DNA of 64,000 nt from Azospirillum halopraeferens DSM 3675 (GCF_000429625.1 NZ_KE386928.1:207125-271124), one strand, 5' to 3'. Numbered from the stretch's first letter, positions 35,036 through 43,760 are shown. Notes: generated by a model from the letters alone, not told the origin. Made by a program: numbers and translations.

Positions 35036-35977
35036 ATGACCGTCGCCGCCCTTGCCCGTTCCGCAGAACCCTTGGTCCAGCAGGCCCGGGCCCCGCGCGG
35101 GCCGGCCGACGTCGAAGCGGCGGTGCGCAACGCCGCCAAACGGACCGGGGTCGATTTTGCCTATCTGATGGAAAAAGCTGCCGTCGAGAGCGGGTTCCGC
35201 ACCGACGTGAAGGCGGCGACCTCCAGCGCCACCGGCCTCTACCAGTTCATCGACCAGACCTGGCTGACCACCATGCGCGACAACGGGGCCAAGCACGGCC
35301 TCGCCCGCTACGCCAACGCCATCGAGACGCGCAGCGACGGCCGCGCCGTGGTGTCGGACCCGGAGATGCGCCGCACCATCCTCGACCTGCGCAAGGACCC
35401 GGAGATCTCCGCCCTGATGGCCGGCGAGTTCACCCGCGGCAACATGGAGCACCTGCAGGCCAACGTCGGCGGCACCATCGGCTCGACCGAGCTGTACATG
35501 GCCCATTTCCTGGGGGCGGGCGGTGCCGCGCGCTTCCTCAACGCCATGAAGGAAGCCCCCATGCGCCAGGCGCGGGAGCTGTTTCCCGAGGCGGCGTCGG
35601 CCAACAAGGCGGTGTTCTACGACCGCGAGACCGGCCAGCCCAAGACCCTGAAGGCGATCTACGACCGCTTCGCCAAGCGTTTCGACGAGACCGGCGGGCC
35701 GCTCGTCTCCGCCTCCGCCAACGCCACCGAACGGGTGCGCCGCGGCGACATGCCCGACGGCTTCACCACACAGGTCCCCTCGGGGGCCTCGCGGACGCCG
35801 GGCGCCAACCCGCTGTCGATCTACCAGGTCCTCGCCCTCAACGCGCTGGAAACCCCGGACGAGGCCGACGACAAGCACAAGCGCAACCCCGACTCCCCCC
35901 GGCGCATGCGCGACGATCCGGTCCGCACCGCCCAGACCTACGAGACCGGTCTGGGGCTGGGGCTGACGGCGATGTGA
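35036..35977 (+). CDS. Lytic transglycosylase (SLT domain)
   Basis: 313 residues. The lysozyme-like domain shows the catalytic Glu in KAAVESGFRTDVKA and then SSATGLYQFIDQTWL, followed by GTIGSTELYMAHFLGAGGAARFL. It cleaves glycan strands to 1,6-anhydro-MurNAc ends. No signal peptide is visible from the ATG at 35036, so it may be exported by a specialised apparatus, for example the flagellar one. A sigma-54-type promoter upstream fits a flagellar or cell-envelope regulon. The C-terminal ~90 residues are polar and unassigned. Confidence 0.82.
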   Translation: MTVAALARSAEPLVQQARAPRGPADVEAAVRNAAKRTGVDFAYLMEKAAVESGFRTDVKAATSSATGLYQFIDQTWLTTMRDNGAKHGLARYANAIETRSDGRAVVSDPEMRRTILDLRKDPEISALMAGEFTRGNMEHLQANVGGTIGSTELYMAHFLGAGGAARFLNAMKEAPMRQARELFPEAASANKAVFYDRETGQPKTLKAIYDRFAKRFDETGGPLVSASANATERVRRGDMPDGFTTQVPSGASRTPGANPLSIYQVLALNALETPDEADDKHKRNPDSPRRMRDDPVRTAQTYETGLGLGLTAM

Positions 35978-35990
35978 TCCGGGAGGGGCG

Positions 35991-37073
35991 TCAGTCACCC
36001 TCCGCATACGGCTTCGCCATCGCCACATGGTCGGCGTAGCCGCCGTCGATCCGGGCGAAGCGGCGGGCCACCGCCTCCTGCATGAAGCCGTGGCGGGCGT
36101 AGAGGGCGCGGGCCCGCGTGTTGTGGGCGAGCACCCACAGGGACAGGCGGGTGCAGCCGCCCGCCCGTGCCCGCGCCTCGACCGCGGCGAGCAGGCGCCC
36201 GGCGACGCCGCGGCCCCACCAGGGACGGCGGACGGCCAGCGTCAGCGACCAGTCGTGGGCGGTGCGGGCGTGCGGCGCCCCCCACACCGACGCCAGCCCG
36301 ATGATGGCGGAGCCCTGCACGGCGACCAGCGTCGCCGCGCGCGCCGACACCGCCTGACCCGCGAGGAAGCGGCCGGCGGCGGCGGTGTCGGTCAGCCCCT
36401 CGGCGGCGGTGCGCAGCAGGAAGCGGGTCTCCGTCCGCACCGCGCGGTCGCAGGCGCCGTAGGCCGCAGCGTCGGCCGGCCGGGCCTCGCGCACCTCCAC
36501 CGCCCCCGGCGGGGCCGGCGGAACGGGGTCCGGGGCCGGCGGCGCCACCTCCGGCACCGGGGCGTCGTCGGGCAGGAACAGCATGCCCAGCAGCACCTCG
36601 TCACAGGGCCGGCCGGCGATGCGCAGGGCGCCGCGCAGCACCCCCTCATCAACGAAGCCGAGGCGGCGGTAGAGGCGCAGGGCGCCCGCGTTGGGCGCGG
36701 CGGCGGTCAGCTCCAGCCGGTGCAGGCCGCGGGCGGCGGCCCACGCCTGCACGGCGGTGAACAGGCCGCTGCCGAGGCCGCGGCCGCGGGCGTCGGCGCG
36801 CACCGCCAGCGCCAGGGTCGCCACGCCGCGGGTGCAGGCCAGCCGGCCGCCAGTGGCGGCGAGATAGCCGGCGGGGGCGCCGTCGACCTCCGCCACGAAC
36901 ACCGCGCTGTTGCCGGTGGCGCGGAACGCCGCCAGATCGTCGGCCGGGTGGCGCGACGCGGCCCAGACCGGACGCTCGCCGGGGCTGCGCAGCAGGTAGG
37001 GGGCCTCGGCGTCGATGGCCGCCGCGAGGGCCCGCAGGGTGGGCGCGTCGGCGGGCATCGCCTCGCGGATCAT
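35991..37073 (-). CDS. Tandem GNAT N-acetyltransferase
   Basis: 360 residues made of two GNAT domains: residues ~1-165 (acetyl-CoA loop RADARGRGLGSGLF) and ~200-355 (loop RRPWWGRGVAGRLL), joined by a Pro-rich linker around 170-195. Both acetyl-CoA pyrophosphate loops look intact. The substrate is unknown; RimJ/PhnO-like small molecules or protein N-termini are possible. The start overlaps the ClC gene's stop by 4 bp, so the two are coupled. Confidence 0.8.
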   Translation of the reverse strand: MIREAMPADAPTLRALAAAIDAEAPYLLRSPGERPVWAASRHPADDLAAFRATGNSAVFVAEVDGAPAGYLAATGGRLACTRGVATLALAVRADARGRGLGSGLFTAVQAWAAARGLHRLELTAAAPNAGALRLYRRLGFVDEGVLRGALRIAGRPCDEVLLGMLFLPDDAPVPEVAPPAPDPVPPAPPGAVEVREARPADAAAYGACDRAVRTETRFLLRTAAEGLTDTAAAGRFLAGQAVSARAATLVAVQGSAIIGLASVWGAPHARTAHDWSLTLAVRRPWWGRGVAGRLLAAVEARARAGGCTRLSLWVLAHNTRARALYARHGFMQEAVARRFARIDGGYADHVAMAKPYAEGD

Positions 37074-38842
37074 CGGGTGCCCCGGCCGGTGGCCAGGGCG
37101 CGGAAGGCGCGCAGCGCATCGCCCTCGTGGATCACCCCGACCGGGCGCAGCGACGCGGGGTCGGCCACCACCGGCAGGGCCGGGGCGTGGGTCTCGTCGA
37201 AGCGGCGCAGCGCGGTGCGCAGATCGTCGCCGGGGGTGAGCGGCGGCAGGCGCCGCAGCAGGGCGGCGGCCCGCGGCCCGTCCCCGGCGTCCTCCGGCGC
37301 CGCCAGCGCCCGGGCCACGTCCTCGGCAAGGAGGATGCCGGCCAGCCGGCCGTCCTCCGGCGTCGCCGCCAGCAGCGTGCCGCAGCCCGAGCGGCACAGG
37401 GCCGCCGCCAGATCGGCACGGCCGGCGCCGGGCGCCACCACCGGCGCGTCTCCCGCCATCAGGTCGCGCACCCGCACCGAGGCGAGCGGCGCCAGCTCCG
37501 CCCCATCGGTCACGTCGATGCCGCGCAGGGCGAGCTGGCGGGTGAACAGGGAATGGCCGAACAGGACGCGCACCAGGGCCGCCGACACCACCGTTCCCAC
37601 CATGGCGGCCAGGGTGGCCGGGTAGTTGCCGGTCAGCTCGAAGATGATGAGGATGGTGGAGATGGGCGCCCCCATGACCGGCCCGGCCACCGCCCCCATC
37701 CCCACCATGACGTACAGCCCCACGGTCGAGGCGCCCTCGCCCAGCACCGCCGCCGCACCGGCGCCGAAGACGCCGCCCGCCATGGCGCCGACGAACAGGG
37801 CGGGGCTGAACACGCCGCCGCCGAACCCGGCGCCGAAGGACAGCCACACCGCCGCCAGCTTGGCCAGCAGCAGCGCCGCGAAGCCCGCCGTGGCGTAGCC
37901 GCCGCGCAGGGCCGTGTCGGTGGCCTCGTAGCCCACCCCCAGCACCTCCGGCCAGGCCAGGGCGAGGGCGCCCAGCAGCAGGCCGGCCAGGGCCGGGTGC
38001 AGCCAGCGCGGCACCCCCAGCCGCCGCCCCGCCGCCACGAATCCCTGCTGCGCCGCCAGCATGCCGCGCATCATCACCACCGCCACCAGGGCCGCCGCCG
38101 CGCCCAGCAGGACGAAGGACGGGAACTCCGCCACCGGCGGCGTGTCCAGCACCGGCAGGACGAAGGCGGGGTAGTCGCCGTACACGGCGCGCCCCAGAGC
38201 AGTGCCGACCACGGCGGCCAGCACCACCGGCGCGAAGGCGGACAGCACATAGTTGCCGGTCACCACCTCCAGGGCGAACAGCACCCCGGCGATGGGGGCG
38301 TTGAACGAGGCGGCCACCGCCGACGCCACGCCGCAGCCCAGCAGCGTGCGCATCAGCGCCGGCGACAGGCGGAATGACCGCGCCGTCCACGAGGAGATGG
38401 CCGCACCCAGGTGGACCACCGGCCCTTCACGCCCCAGGGAGGAGCCGACCCCCAGCGACAGGGCGTTGACCGTCGCCGCGGCAAGGCCGGTGCGCAGGCT
38501 CATCCGCCCGCCGCGCACCGCCGCGGCCTCGATCACGTCGGCCACCGCCTGCGGGCGGCCTTCCGGCAACCAGGCGCGGGCCAGCAGCCCGACCAGCAAC
38601 CCGCCCAGCGCGGGCGCCGCCAGCAGGTGCCACGGCGACAGGGCCGCCGCGACGTGGGCGAACCGCTCGTCCGCCGAGCCGTAGAACAGGGACTGGACCA
38701 GGCCGATGCCCAGGCGGAACAGGACGGCGGCGACGCCGGCCAGCGTTCCCACGGCCAGCGCCAGCACGACCAGTACGATCCGGTCGTTGCGCACGATCCG
38801 CCGCAGGCGGATCATCAGGCGCGGGAGAAGGGTGCGTCGCAC
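37070..38842 (-). CDS. ClC-family chloride channel/antiporter with CBS domains
   Basis: 590 residues. ClC membrane domain (~20-430) with GSSLGREGPVVHLGAAI, whose Glu is the gating/exchange residue, and GFGGGVFSPALFVGAMAGG; a cytoplasmic pair of CBS domains follows (~445-580). The first selectivity-filter motif (GSGIP in E. coli ClcA) is not recognisable; the corresponding stretch reads QAVADVIEAA, as in a subgroup of bacterial ClCs. Moves chloride or similar anions across the inner membrane. First gene of a two-gene unit with the GNAT protein. Confidence 0.92.
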   Translation of the reverse strand: MRRTLLPRLMIRLRRIVRNDRIVLVVLALAVGTLAGVAAVLFRLGIGLVQSLFYGSADERFAHVAAALSPWHLLAAPALGGLLVGLLARAWLPEGRPQAVADVIEAAAVRGGRMSLRTGLAAATVNALSLGVGSSLGREGPVVHLGAAISSWTARSFRLSPALMRTLLGCGVASAVAASFNAPIAGVLFALEVVTGNYVLSAFAPVVLAAVVGTALGRAVYGDYPAFVLPVLDTPPVAEFPSFVLLGAAAALVAVVMMRGMLAAQQGFVAAGRRLGVPRWLHPALAGLLLGALALAWPEVLGVGYEATDTALRGGYATAGFAALLLAKLAAVWLSFGAGFGGGVFSPALFVGAMAGGVFGAGAAAVLGEGASTVGLYVMVGMGAVAGPVMGAPISTILIIFELTGNYPATLAAMVGTVVSAALVRVLFGHSLFTRQLALRGIDVTDGAELAPLASVRVRDLMAGDAPVVAPGAGRADLAAALCRSGCGTLLAATPEDGRLAGILLAEDVARALAAPEDAGDGPRAAALLRRLPPLTPGDDLRTALRRFDETHAPALPVVADPASLRPVGVIHEGDALRAFRALATGRGTR

Positions 38843-38975
38843 GGGCGGGATTCAGGGGCAGGGGGCGGACCGCGGTCATTAGACCCGCTGCACCGGCGCC
38901 AAGGAAGCCCGTTGTTGGCCGGGCGGGCCCCGGCTATGGTCGCCCCCCGCAGATCCGGGAACAGGGGAGGCGCCC

Positions 38976-39479
38976 ATGCCCGCCGTCACCGTCCGTCCGG
39001 CCACCGTGGACGACGCCGAGACCATCCACCGCTTCGTGCGCGAACTGGCCGCCTTCGAGCGCGAGCCCGACGCCGTCAAGGCCAGCGTCGACGACTTCCG
39101 CCGCGACGGCTGGGGCCCGTCCCCGGTGTTCGAGGCGCTGATCGCCGAGCTGGACGGCGCCCCCGCGGGATTCGCCCTGACCTTCCGCAACTATTCCACC
39201 TGGGAGGGCCGCCACGGGATCTTCGTGGAGGATCTGTACGTCAGCCCCGAGGCCCGCCGCTACGGCGTCGGCCGCCACCTGCTGGCCGCCATCGCCCGCC
39301 GTGCGGTCGAGCAGGGCTGCCGGCGCGTCGACCTCAACGTCCTGGACTGGAACCCGGCGCGTGCCTTCTACGACCGCATCGGCTTCCGCCACCTGGACGA
39401 CTGGCGCCCCTACCGTCTGGAGGGCGCGGCGCTGGCGGCGCTGGCCGAAGATGCCCTTGGCCGCACCCCTGCCGCTTGA
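38976..39479 (+). CDS. GNAT acetyltransferase, spermidine/spermine (SSAT/thialysine)-like
   Basis: 167 residues. One GNAT domain with FVEDLYVSPEARRYGVGRHL (acetyl-CoA loop) and NVLDWNPARAFYDRIGFR. The stretches FRNYSTWEGRHGIFVEDLYV and LDWN are the marks of the eukaryotic-type diamine N-acetyltransferase group. It may acetylate polyamines, thialysine or a related amine; substrate untested. It is divergent from the ClC gene and 145 bp before metY. Confidence 0.85.
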   Translation: MPAVTVRPATVDDAETIHRFVRELAAFEREPDAVKASVDDFRRDGWGPSPVFEALIAELDGAPAGFALTFRNYSTWEGRHGIFVEDLYVSPEARRYGVGRHLLAAIARRAVEQGCRRVDLNVLDWNPARAFYDRIGFRHLDDWRPYRLEGAALAALAEDALGRTPAA

Positions 39480-39624
39480 CGCCGCCCACCGCGCCCCATA
39501 GGCTTCGCGCAATCCGCTCAAGGAGTTGAGCAGGGTAGGCAAAGGGAACGGGCGAAAACGCCCCGGGGCGGGGGCCGCTGCGGGCAGCGGCCCTCAACCA
39601 CGTCCGGCAGGGAGAGCGCACGGC
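39480..39624 (+). promoter_or_regulatory. Structured leader region before metY
   Basis: Three successive stem-loops fill this spacer: GCTCAA/TTGAGC with loop GGAG (about 39517-39532), GGGCG/CGCCC with loop AAAA (about 39551-39564), and a strong 10-bp stem GGGCCGCTGC/GCAGCGGCCC (about 39573-39595). The Shine-Dalgarno GGGAG follows. This could be an attenuator or riboswitch-like leader for a methionine gene, but none of the known SAM-riboswitch cores (SAM-I, SAM-II, SAH) was recognised. Confidence 0.4.
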
Positions 39625-40950
39625 ATGGCGAAACCCGGATTCCTGAAGTTCGACACGCTGAGCCTGCACGGCGGGCAGCGGCCCGACCCGGCGACCGGGG
39701 CGCGGGCGGTGCCGATCTACCAGACCACCTCCTTCGTCTTCGACGACACCGACCACGCCGCCGCCCTGTTCGGGATGGAGCGGCCGGGGCACGTCTACAG
39801 CCGCATCTCCAACCCCACGGTGGCGGTGCTGGAGGAGCGGCTGGCCATGCTGGAAGGCGGGGTCGGCGCGGTGTGCACCGCCAGCGGCCAGGCGGCCCTG
39901 ACGCTGGCCATCCTCACGCTGATGGGGAGCGGCGCGCACATCGTGGCGTCCGCCTCGCTCTACGGCGGCAGCCGCAACCTGCTGGCCCACACGCTGCCGC
40001 GTTTGGGGATCGAGACCAGTTTCGTCGACCCGCGCGACATCAAGGGATTCGCCGCCGCCATCCGGCCGGAGACGCGGCTGCTGTTCGGCGAGGTCGTCGG
40101 CAACCCCGGCCTGGAGGTGCTGGACATCCCCGGCCTCGCCGCCGTGGCGCACGGCGCCGGGCTGCCGCTGATGGTGGATGCCACCTTCGTCACCCCCTAC
40201 CTGTGCCGGCCGCTGGAGCACGGCGCCGACATCGTCATGCACTCCGCCACCAAGTGGCTGGGCGGCCACGGGGTGGCGATCGGCGGTGCGCTGATCGACG
40301 GCGGCACCTTCGACTGGGAGGCGTCCGGCAAGTTCCCCACCCTGACCGAGCCGTGCGCCGGCTGCCACGGCATCGACTTTGCCGACGAATACGGCCTCGC
40401 CGCCTTCGTCATGCGGGCCCGCGCCGAGGGGCTGCGGGACTTCGGCGCCTGCATGAGCCCGGCCACCGCCTTCCACATCCTGCAAGGGGTGGAGACGCTG
40501 CCCCTGCGCATGAAGGGGCACATCCACAACACCCGCCGCGTCGTCGGCTTCCTGGAATCGGAGATGGCGGGGGAGAACGGCGCGGTCGCCTGGCTGTCCT
40601 ATCCGGAGCTGGCGGACCACCCGGACCATCCGCTGGCGGCCCGGCTGCTGCCGCGCGGCGCCGGCGCTGTGGTGTCGTTCGGCATCCGCCCGCCGCCCGG
40701 CGGCGACGGACGCACCACCGGACGGCGCTTCATCGAATCGCTCCGGCTGTTCTCGCATCTGGCCAATGTGGGCGACGGCAAGTCCCTGGTGATCCACCCG
40801 GCCAGCACCACCCACGCGCAGTTGGACGCCGACGCGCTGGCGGCGGCGGGGATCGCCGACGACATGATCCGCCTGTCCATCGGGCTGGAGGATTCCGACG
40901 ATCTGATCGACGACCTGCGCCAGGCGCTGCGCGCCGCCACCAAGGGATGA
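39625..40950 (+). CDS. metY: O-acetylhomoserine/O-succinylhomoserine sulfhydrylase
   Basis: 441 residues. PLP enzyme of the Cys/Met metabolism family that makes homocysteine from activated homoserine and sulfide. The PLP lysine is in MHSATKWLGGHG; other marks are THGG-like LSLHGGQRPD, YSRISNPTVAVLEERLA and SLVIHPASTTHAQ. The length and the GKFPTL..PCAGCHG insert fit the MetY rather than the MetB branch. GGGAG precedes the ATG at 39625. Probably co-transcribed with the hydrolase 7 bp downstream. Confidence 0.93.
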   Translation: MAKPGFLKFDTLSLHGGQRPDPATGARAVPIYQTTSFVFDDTDHAAALFGMERPGHVYSRISNPTVAVLEERLAMLEGGVGAVCTASGQAALTLAILTLMGSGAHIVASASLYGGSRNLLAHTLPRLGIETSFVDPRDIKGFAAAIRPETRLLFGEVVGNPGLEVLDIPGLAAVAHGAGLPLMVDATFVTPYLCRPLEHGADIVMHSATKWLGGHGVAIGGALIDGGTFDWEASGKFPTLTEPCAGCHGIDFADEYGLAAFVMRARAEGLRDFGACMSPATAFHILQGVETLPLRMKGHIHNTRRVVGFLESEMAGENGAVAWLSYPELADHPDHPLAARLLPRGAGAVVSFGIRPPPGGDGRTTGRRFIESLRLFSHLANVGDGKSLVIHPASTTHAQLDADALAAAGIADDMIRLSIGLEDSDDLIDDLRQALRAATKG

Positions 40951-40957
40951 GCCGGCC

Positions 40958-41752
40958 ATGGAGCTGATGGTTCAGGGTGAGAGTGTCCATGCCCACACCG
41001 GCGGCCGCCCCTTCGATCCCGCCGGCCCGGTGGTGGTGCTGATCCACGGCGCCGGCTTCGACCATACGGTGTGGGCCATGCAGAGCCGCCGGTTGGCCGG
41101 TCGGGGCTGCGCGGTGCTGGCGGTGGACCTGCCGGGGCACGGCGGGTCCGGCGGGGCGCCCGTATCGGGGATCGACGCGCTGGCCGACTGGACCGCGGCG
41201 CTGCTCGACGCGGCGGGCGTCGAGCGGGCCTTTCTGGCCGGCCACTCCATGGGCGCCCTGGTGGCGCTGGAGGCGGCGGCCCGCCGCCCCGACCGTGCCG
41301 CCGGTGTCGCCCTGCTGGGTGCCGCGGAGCGGATGCCCGTCCACCCCGACCTGCTGGCGGCGGCGCTGGCCGACGACCCGCTGGCCGGCGACCTGGTGGC
41401 GGGATGGGGCAGCGGCCCGCGCGCCATGGTGGGCGGCGGCCCGGTGCCGGGGCTGGCGCTGCTGCCCCTGGCCCGCCGGTTGCTGGCGCGCGCCCGGCCG
41501 GGCGTGCTGGGCGTCGACCTGGCGGCATGCAACGCCTACGCCGGCGGGGCCGCGGCGGCGGCGGCGCTGACCTGCCCGGCGCTGCTCCTGCTGGGGGCGC
41601 TGGACCGTATGACGCCGCCCAAAGCGGGGCGGGCACTGGCGGCGCAGGTGCGCGACTCTGACGTCCTGGTGCTGCCCGACACCGGCCATATGCTGATGCT
41701 GGAATCTCCGGAGCCCGTCGCCGCCGCCCTCGCCACGTTCGTTACCGGCTGA
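40958..41752 (+). CDS. Alpha/beta-fold hydrolase
   Basis: 264 residues. The fold shows the oxyanion region VVVLIHGAGFDHTVW, the nucleophile elbow GHSMG (Ser ~94), and a C-terminal LPDTGHMLMLESPE with the catalytic His; the acidic member is probably in LLGALDRMTPP. It resembles MhpC/BioH-like esterases and C-C hydrolases, but the substrate is open. It starts 7 bp after metY; MetX-like function is unlikely, since MetX is larger. Confidence 0.85.
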   Translation: MELMVQGESVHAHTGGRPFDPAGPVVVLIHGAGFDHTVWAMQSRRLAGRGCAVLAVDLPGHGGSGGAPVSGIDALADWTAALLDAAGVERAFLAGHSMGALVALEAAARRPDRAAGVALLGAAERMPVHPDLLAAALADDPLAGDLVAGWGSGPRAMVGGGPVPGLALLPLARRLLARARPGVLGVDLAACNAYAGGAAAAAALTCPALLLLGALDRMTPPKAGRALAAQVRDSDVLVLPDTGHMLMLESPEPVAAALATFVTG

Positions 41753-41841
41753 CGGGCGCCTCCCCATCGAGTCGGATCGGGAGAGGCGGCCGGAATTGGG
41801 TGGTTGGTTACCGTCCCGACATCACGGGTTAACATTCGCCC

Positions 41842-41854
41842 TGCTTAGTAAGCA
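41842..41854. promoter_or_regulatory. 13-bp palindrome before the histidine kinase gene
   Basis: TGCTTA-G-TAAGCA, a perfect palindrome 17 bp upstream of the ATG at 41871. It may be an operator placed over the transcription start. Regulator unknown. Confidence 0.35.
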
Positions 41855-41870
41855 TCACGAACGATCGCCG

Positions 41871-43097
41871 ATGAGCGGCGGTCCGGGGCAAGGGGGGCGG
41901 GACGTGCGGATCGGCGAACGGGGCCTGCACACGCTGCTGGGATGCGCGACGGACCTGCTGGCGGTCCTGTCGGCCGACGGCCGGTTCTCCTTTGCGGCCG
42001 GGGCCGGCGCGGGCCTGTTCGGACTGGACCCGGACGACCTGCCCGACCATCCGCTGGCCGAACGCACCCACCCCGACGATCGCGACCGCGTGCGGACTCT
42101 GACCGCCCGGTGGGCCGCACTGGCGCCGGGGGACGCGGCGACGGCGGTTTTCCGCCTGCGCGACGGGTCCGGGACCTGGCGCCCGGTGGAGGCCACCGGC
42201 TGCAACCGGCTCGATGATCCGGAGATCGCCGGCATCGCCCTCACCATCCGTGACGCCAGCGCCCATACGGTGCACCCGCTGCCGACGGCCCGCGACGCCG
42301 GGGAGCGCAGACGGATCGAACGCGAGCTGACCGCCGCCAGGGACGCCGCCCGGGCGGCCGACCGCGCCAAGTCGGCGTTCCTCGCCACCATGAGCCACGA
42401 ACTGCGCACCCCCCTGAACGCCGTCATCGGGTTCGCCCAGGTGATCGAGATGCGCCTGCCGGGCACCGACGCGATCGAACGCTATGTGGAGTATGCCACC
42501 GCCATTCGACGCTCGGGCGAACACCTGCTGGGCATCATCGACGACGTCCTGGACCTCGCCATGGTGGAAGCCGGTGCGATCGAACTGGCGGAGGATGCCG
42601 TGCACCCGGTGGACCTGATGGCGCAGGCGCTGGACATGATCGCCATGCAGGCGGGGGAGCGCGGGGTGGCGCTGGTGCCGGAACCGGAGCCCGGTCTGCC
42701 GCCGGTGCGCGGCGACGCGCGGCGTCTGCGGCAGATCATGCTGAACCTGCTGAACAACGCGGTGGCATACACCGGGGCCGGCGGCCGGGTGACGGCGGGG
42801 GTGCGCCGCGCCGGCGACGGGGGCGTGGAGCTGTGGGTGGAGGACACCGGCTCCGGCATGTCCGCGGATGGGATGTCCGATGCGCTGCTGTCCCCGTTCG
42901 CAACGACGAACCGGTCACTGACCTGCAGCCACGGCGGCATCGGCATCGGTCTGCCGCTGGCCGCACGCCTGGCCGGCTGGCACGGCGGTCACCTGACCAT
43001 CGACAGCAGACCGGGTCCGGGGACCACGGTGAGGGTGCATCTGCCGGCGGAGCGGGTGCTGGCGACCGACGTGAAGGGCGTTGCGGTGGTCGCCTGA
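41871..43097 (+). CDS. PAS-domain sensor histidine kinase
   Basis: 408 residues, no membrane helix, so cytoplasmic. A PAS domain (~18-130; LLAVLSADGRFSFAAGAGAG, HPDDRDRV) is followed by a coiled coil, the HisKA box ATMSHELRTPLN with H176, and an HATPase domain (N box QIMLNLLNNAV, G1 DTGSGMS, G2 GIGIGLPLA). It has no receiver and no adjacent regulator gene, so its partner must be encoded elsewhere. A perfect 13-bp palindrome stands right upstream of the start. Confidence 0.92.
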   Translation: MSGGPGQGGRDVRIGERGLHTLLGCATDLLAVLSADGRFSFAAGAGAGLFGLDPDDLPDHPLAERTHPDDRDRVRTLTARWAALAPGDAATAVFRLRDGSGTWRPVEATGCNRLDDPEIAGIALTIRDASAHTVHPLPTARDAGERRRIERELTAARDAARAADRAKSAFLATMSHELRTPLNAVIGFAQVIEMRLPGTDAIERYVEYATAIRRSGEHLLGIIDDVLDLAMVEAGAIELAEDAVHPVDLMAQALDMIAMQAGERGVALVPEPEPGLPPVRGDARRLRQIMLNLLNNAVAYTGAGGRVTAGVRRAGDGGVELWVEDTGSGMSADGMSDALLSPFATTNRSLTCSHGGIGIGLPLAARLAGWHGGHLTIDSRPGPGTTVRVHLPAERVLATDVKGVAVVA

Positions 43098-43109
43098 CAA
43101 CGAACGGAC

Positions 43110-43137
43110 ACGGCGCCCCCGCAAGGGGGGGCGCCGT
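43110..43137. terminator. GC hairpin between convergent genes
   Basis: ACGGCGCCCCC (43110-43120) pairs with the G-run and GCGCCGT (to about 43137). There is no T tract on either side, so termination efficiency is doubtful. Confidence 0.4.
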
Positions 43138-43153
43138 CGCGACGAGCGGGCGG

Positions 43154-43624
43154 TCAGGCGACCCGGCGCGGCAGTTCGGGCGCGCCGGAGCGGGTGCCGG
43201 ACGCGCTCTCGATGGTGATGGTGCGGGGCTTCATGGCCTCGGGGATCTCGCGCACGAGTTCGATGTGCAGAAGGCCATTCTCCATCGAGGCACCGCTCAC
43301 CTTGATGAAGTCGGCGAGCTGGAAGCGCCGCTCGAATGCGCGGCCGGCAATACCCCGGTAGAGGAATTGGCCACCCTCCGGCTCCTTCTTAGTTTTTCCG
43401 GAGACCGTCAGCGCGTTCTGTTGCGCGGTGATCTCGATGTCCTCCGGACCGAAGCCGGCGACGGCCATGGTGATCCGGTAGGCGTCCTCGCCCAGCTTCT
43501 CGATGTTGTAGGGCGGGTACGAGGCGGACGCCTCGTCGGCGTTCAGCGCGTGCTCCATCAGACGGGTCAGACGGTCGAAACCGACGGTGGAACGGAACAG
43601 CGGCGAAAGGTCGTAGCTACGCAT
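43154..43624 (-). CDS. Hsp20/alpha-crystallin small heat-shock protein (IbpA-like)
   Basis: 156 residues. The alpha-crystallin domain (~35-135) with YPPYNIEKLGEDAYRITMAV, DIEITAQQNALTVSG and FERRFQLAD is that of class A rhizobial-type small heat-shock proteins. The C-terminal anchor IxI is seen as ITI in PRTITIESA. It holds unfolding proteins in the cytoplasm. A perfect AGGAGG lies 9 bases upstream but is predicted to be masked by a ROSE-type RNA thermometer; a sigma-32 promoter lies ~110 bp upstream. Confidence 0.95.
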   Translation of the reverse strand: MRSYDLSPLFRSTVGFDRLTRLMEHALNADEASASYPPYNIEKLGEDAYRITMAVAGFGPEDIEITAQQNALTVSGKTKKEPEGGQFLYRGIAGRAFERRFQLADFIKVSGASMENGLLHIELVREIPEAMKPRTITIESASGTRSGAPELPRRVA

Positions 43625-43725
43625 GACATATCCTCCTGGAGAGCGATATCGCGGCCGGTCACCACGGCAATCGTCGGCACCGGCCCCGGGACTGCCGGAA
43701 GGCCCCATACGGGCACCTTCCGGCG
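43625..43725 (-). promoter_or_regulatory. ROSE-type RNA thermometer in the hsp20 leader
   Basis: The ~100-nt 5' UTR folds into consecutive stems, starting with a perfect GCCGGAAGG/CCTTCCGGC hairpin (in 43690-43722). The last stem, just before the ATG, places UCGCU opposite AGGAGGAUA, which matches the ROSE core (UYGCU facing the Shine-Dalgarno). ROSE elements melt on heating and free the ribosome site of hsp20 genes in alphaproteobacteria. Fold is by eye. Confidence 0.65.
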
Positions 43726-43731
43726 ACCGGA

Positions 43732-43760
43732 GAGATAGGCGAGCCCCTGGGCCGTTCAAG
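43732..43760 (-). promoter_or_regulatory. Sigma-32 (RpoH) heat-shock promoter
   Basis: On the minus strand CTTGAA (43755-43760) is followed after about 15 bp by CCTATCTC (43732-43739). This fits the alphaproteobacterial RpoH consensus (CTTGAA, then CCTATNT). It directs hsp20. Confidence 0.65.

Noticed and set aside
39480..39624. SAM-II or SAH riboswitch before metY
   Set aside because: The required core motifs were not found; only generic stems are present.
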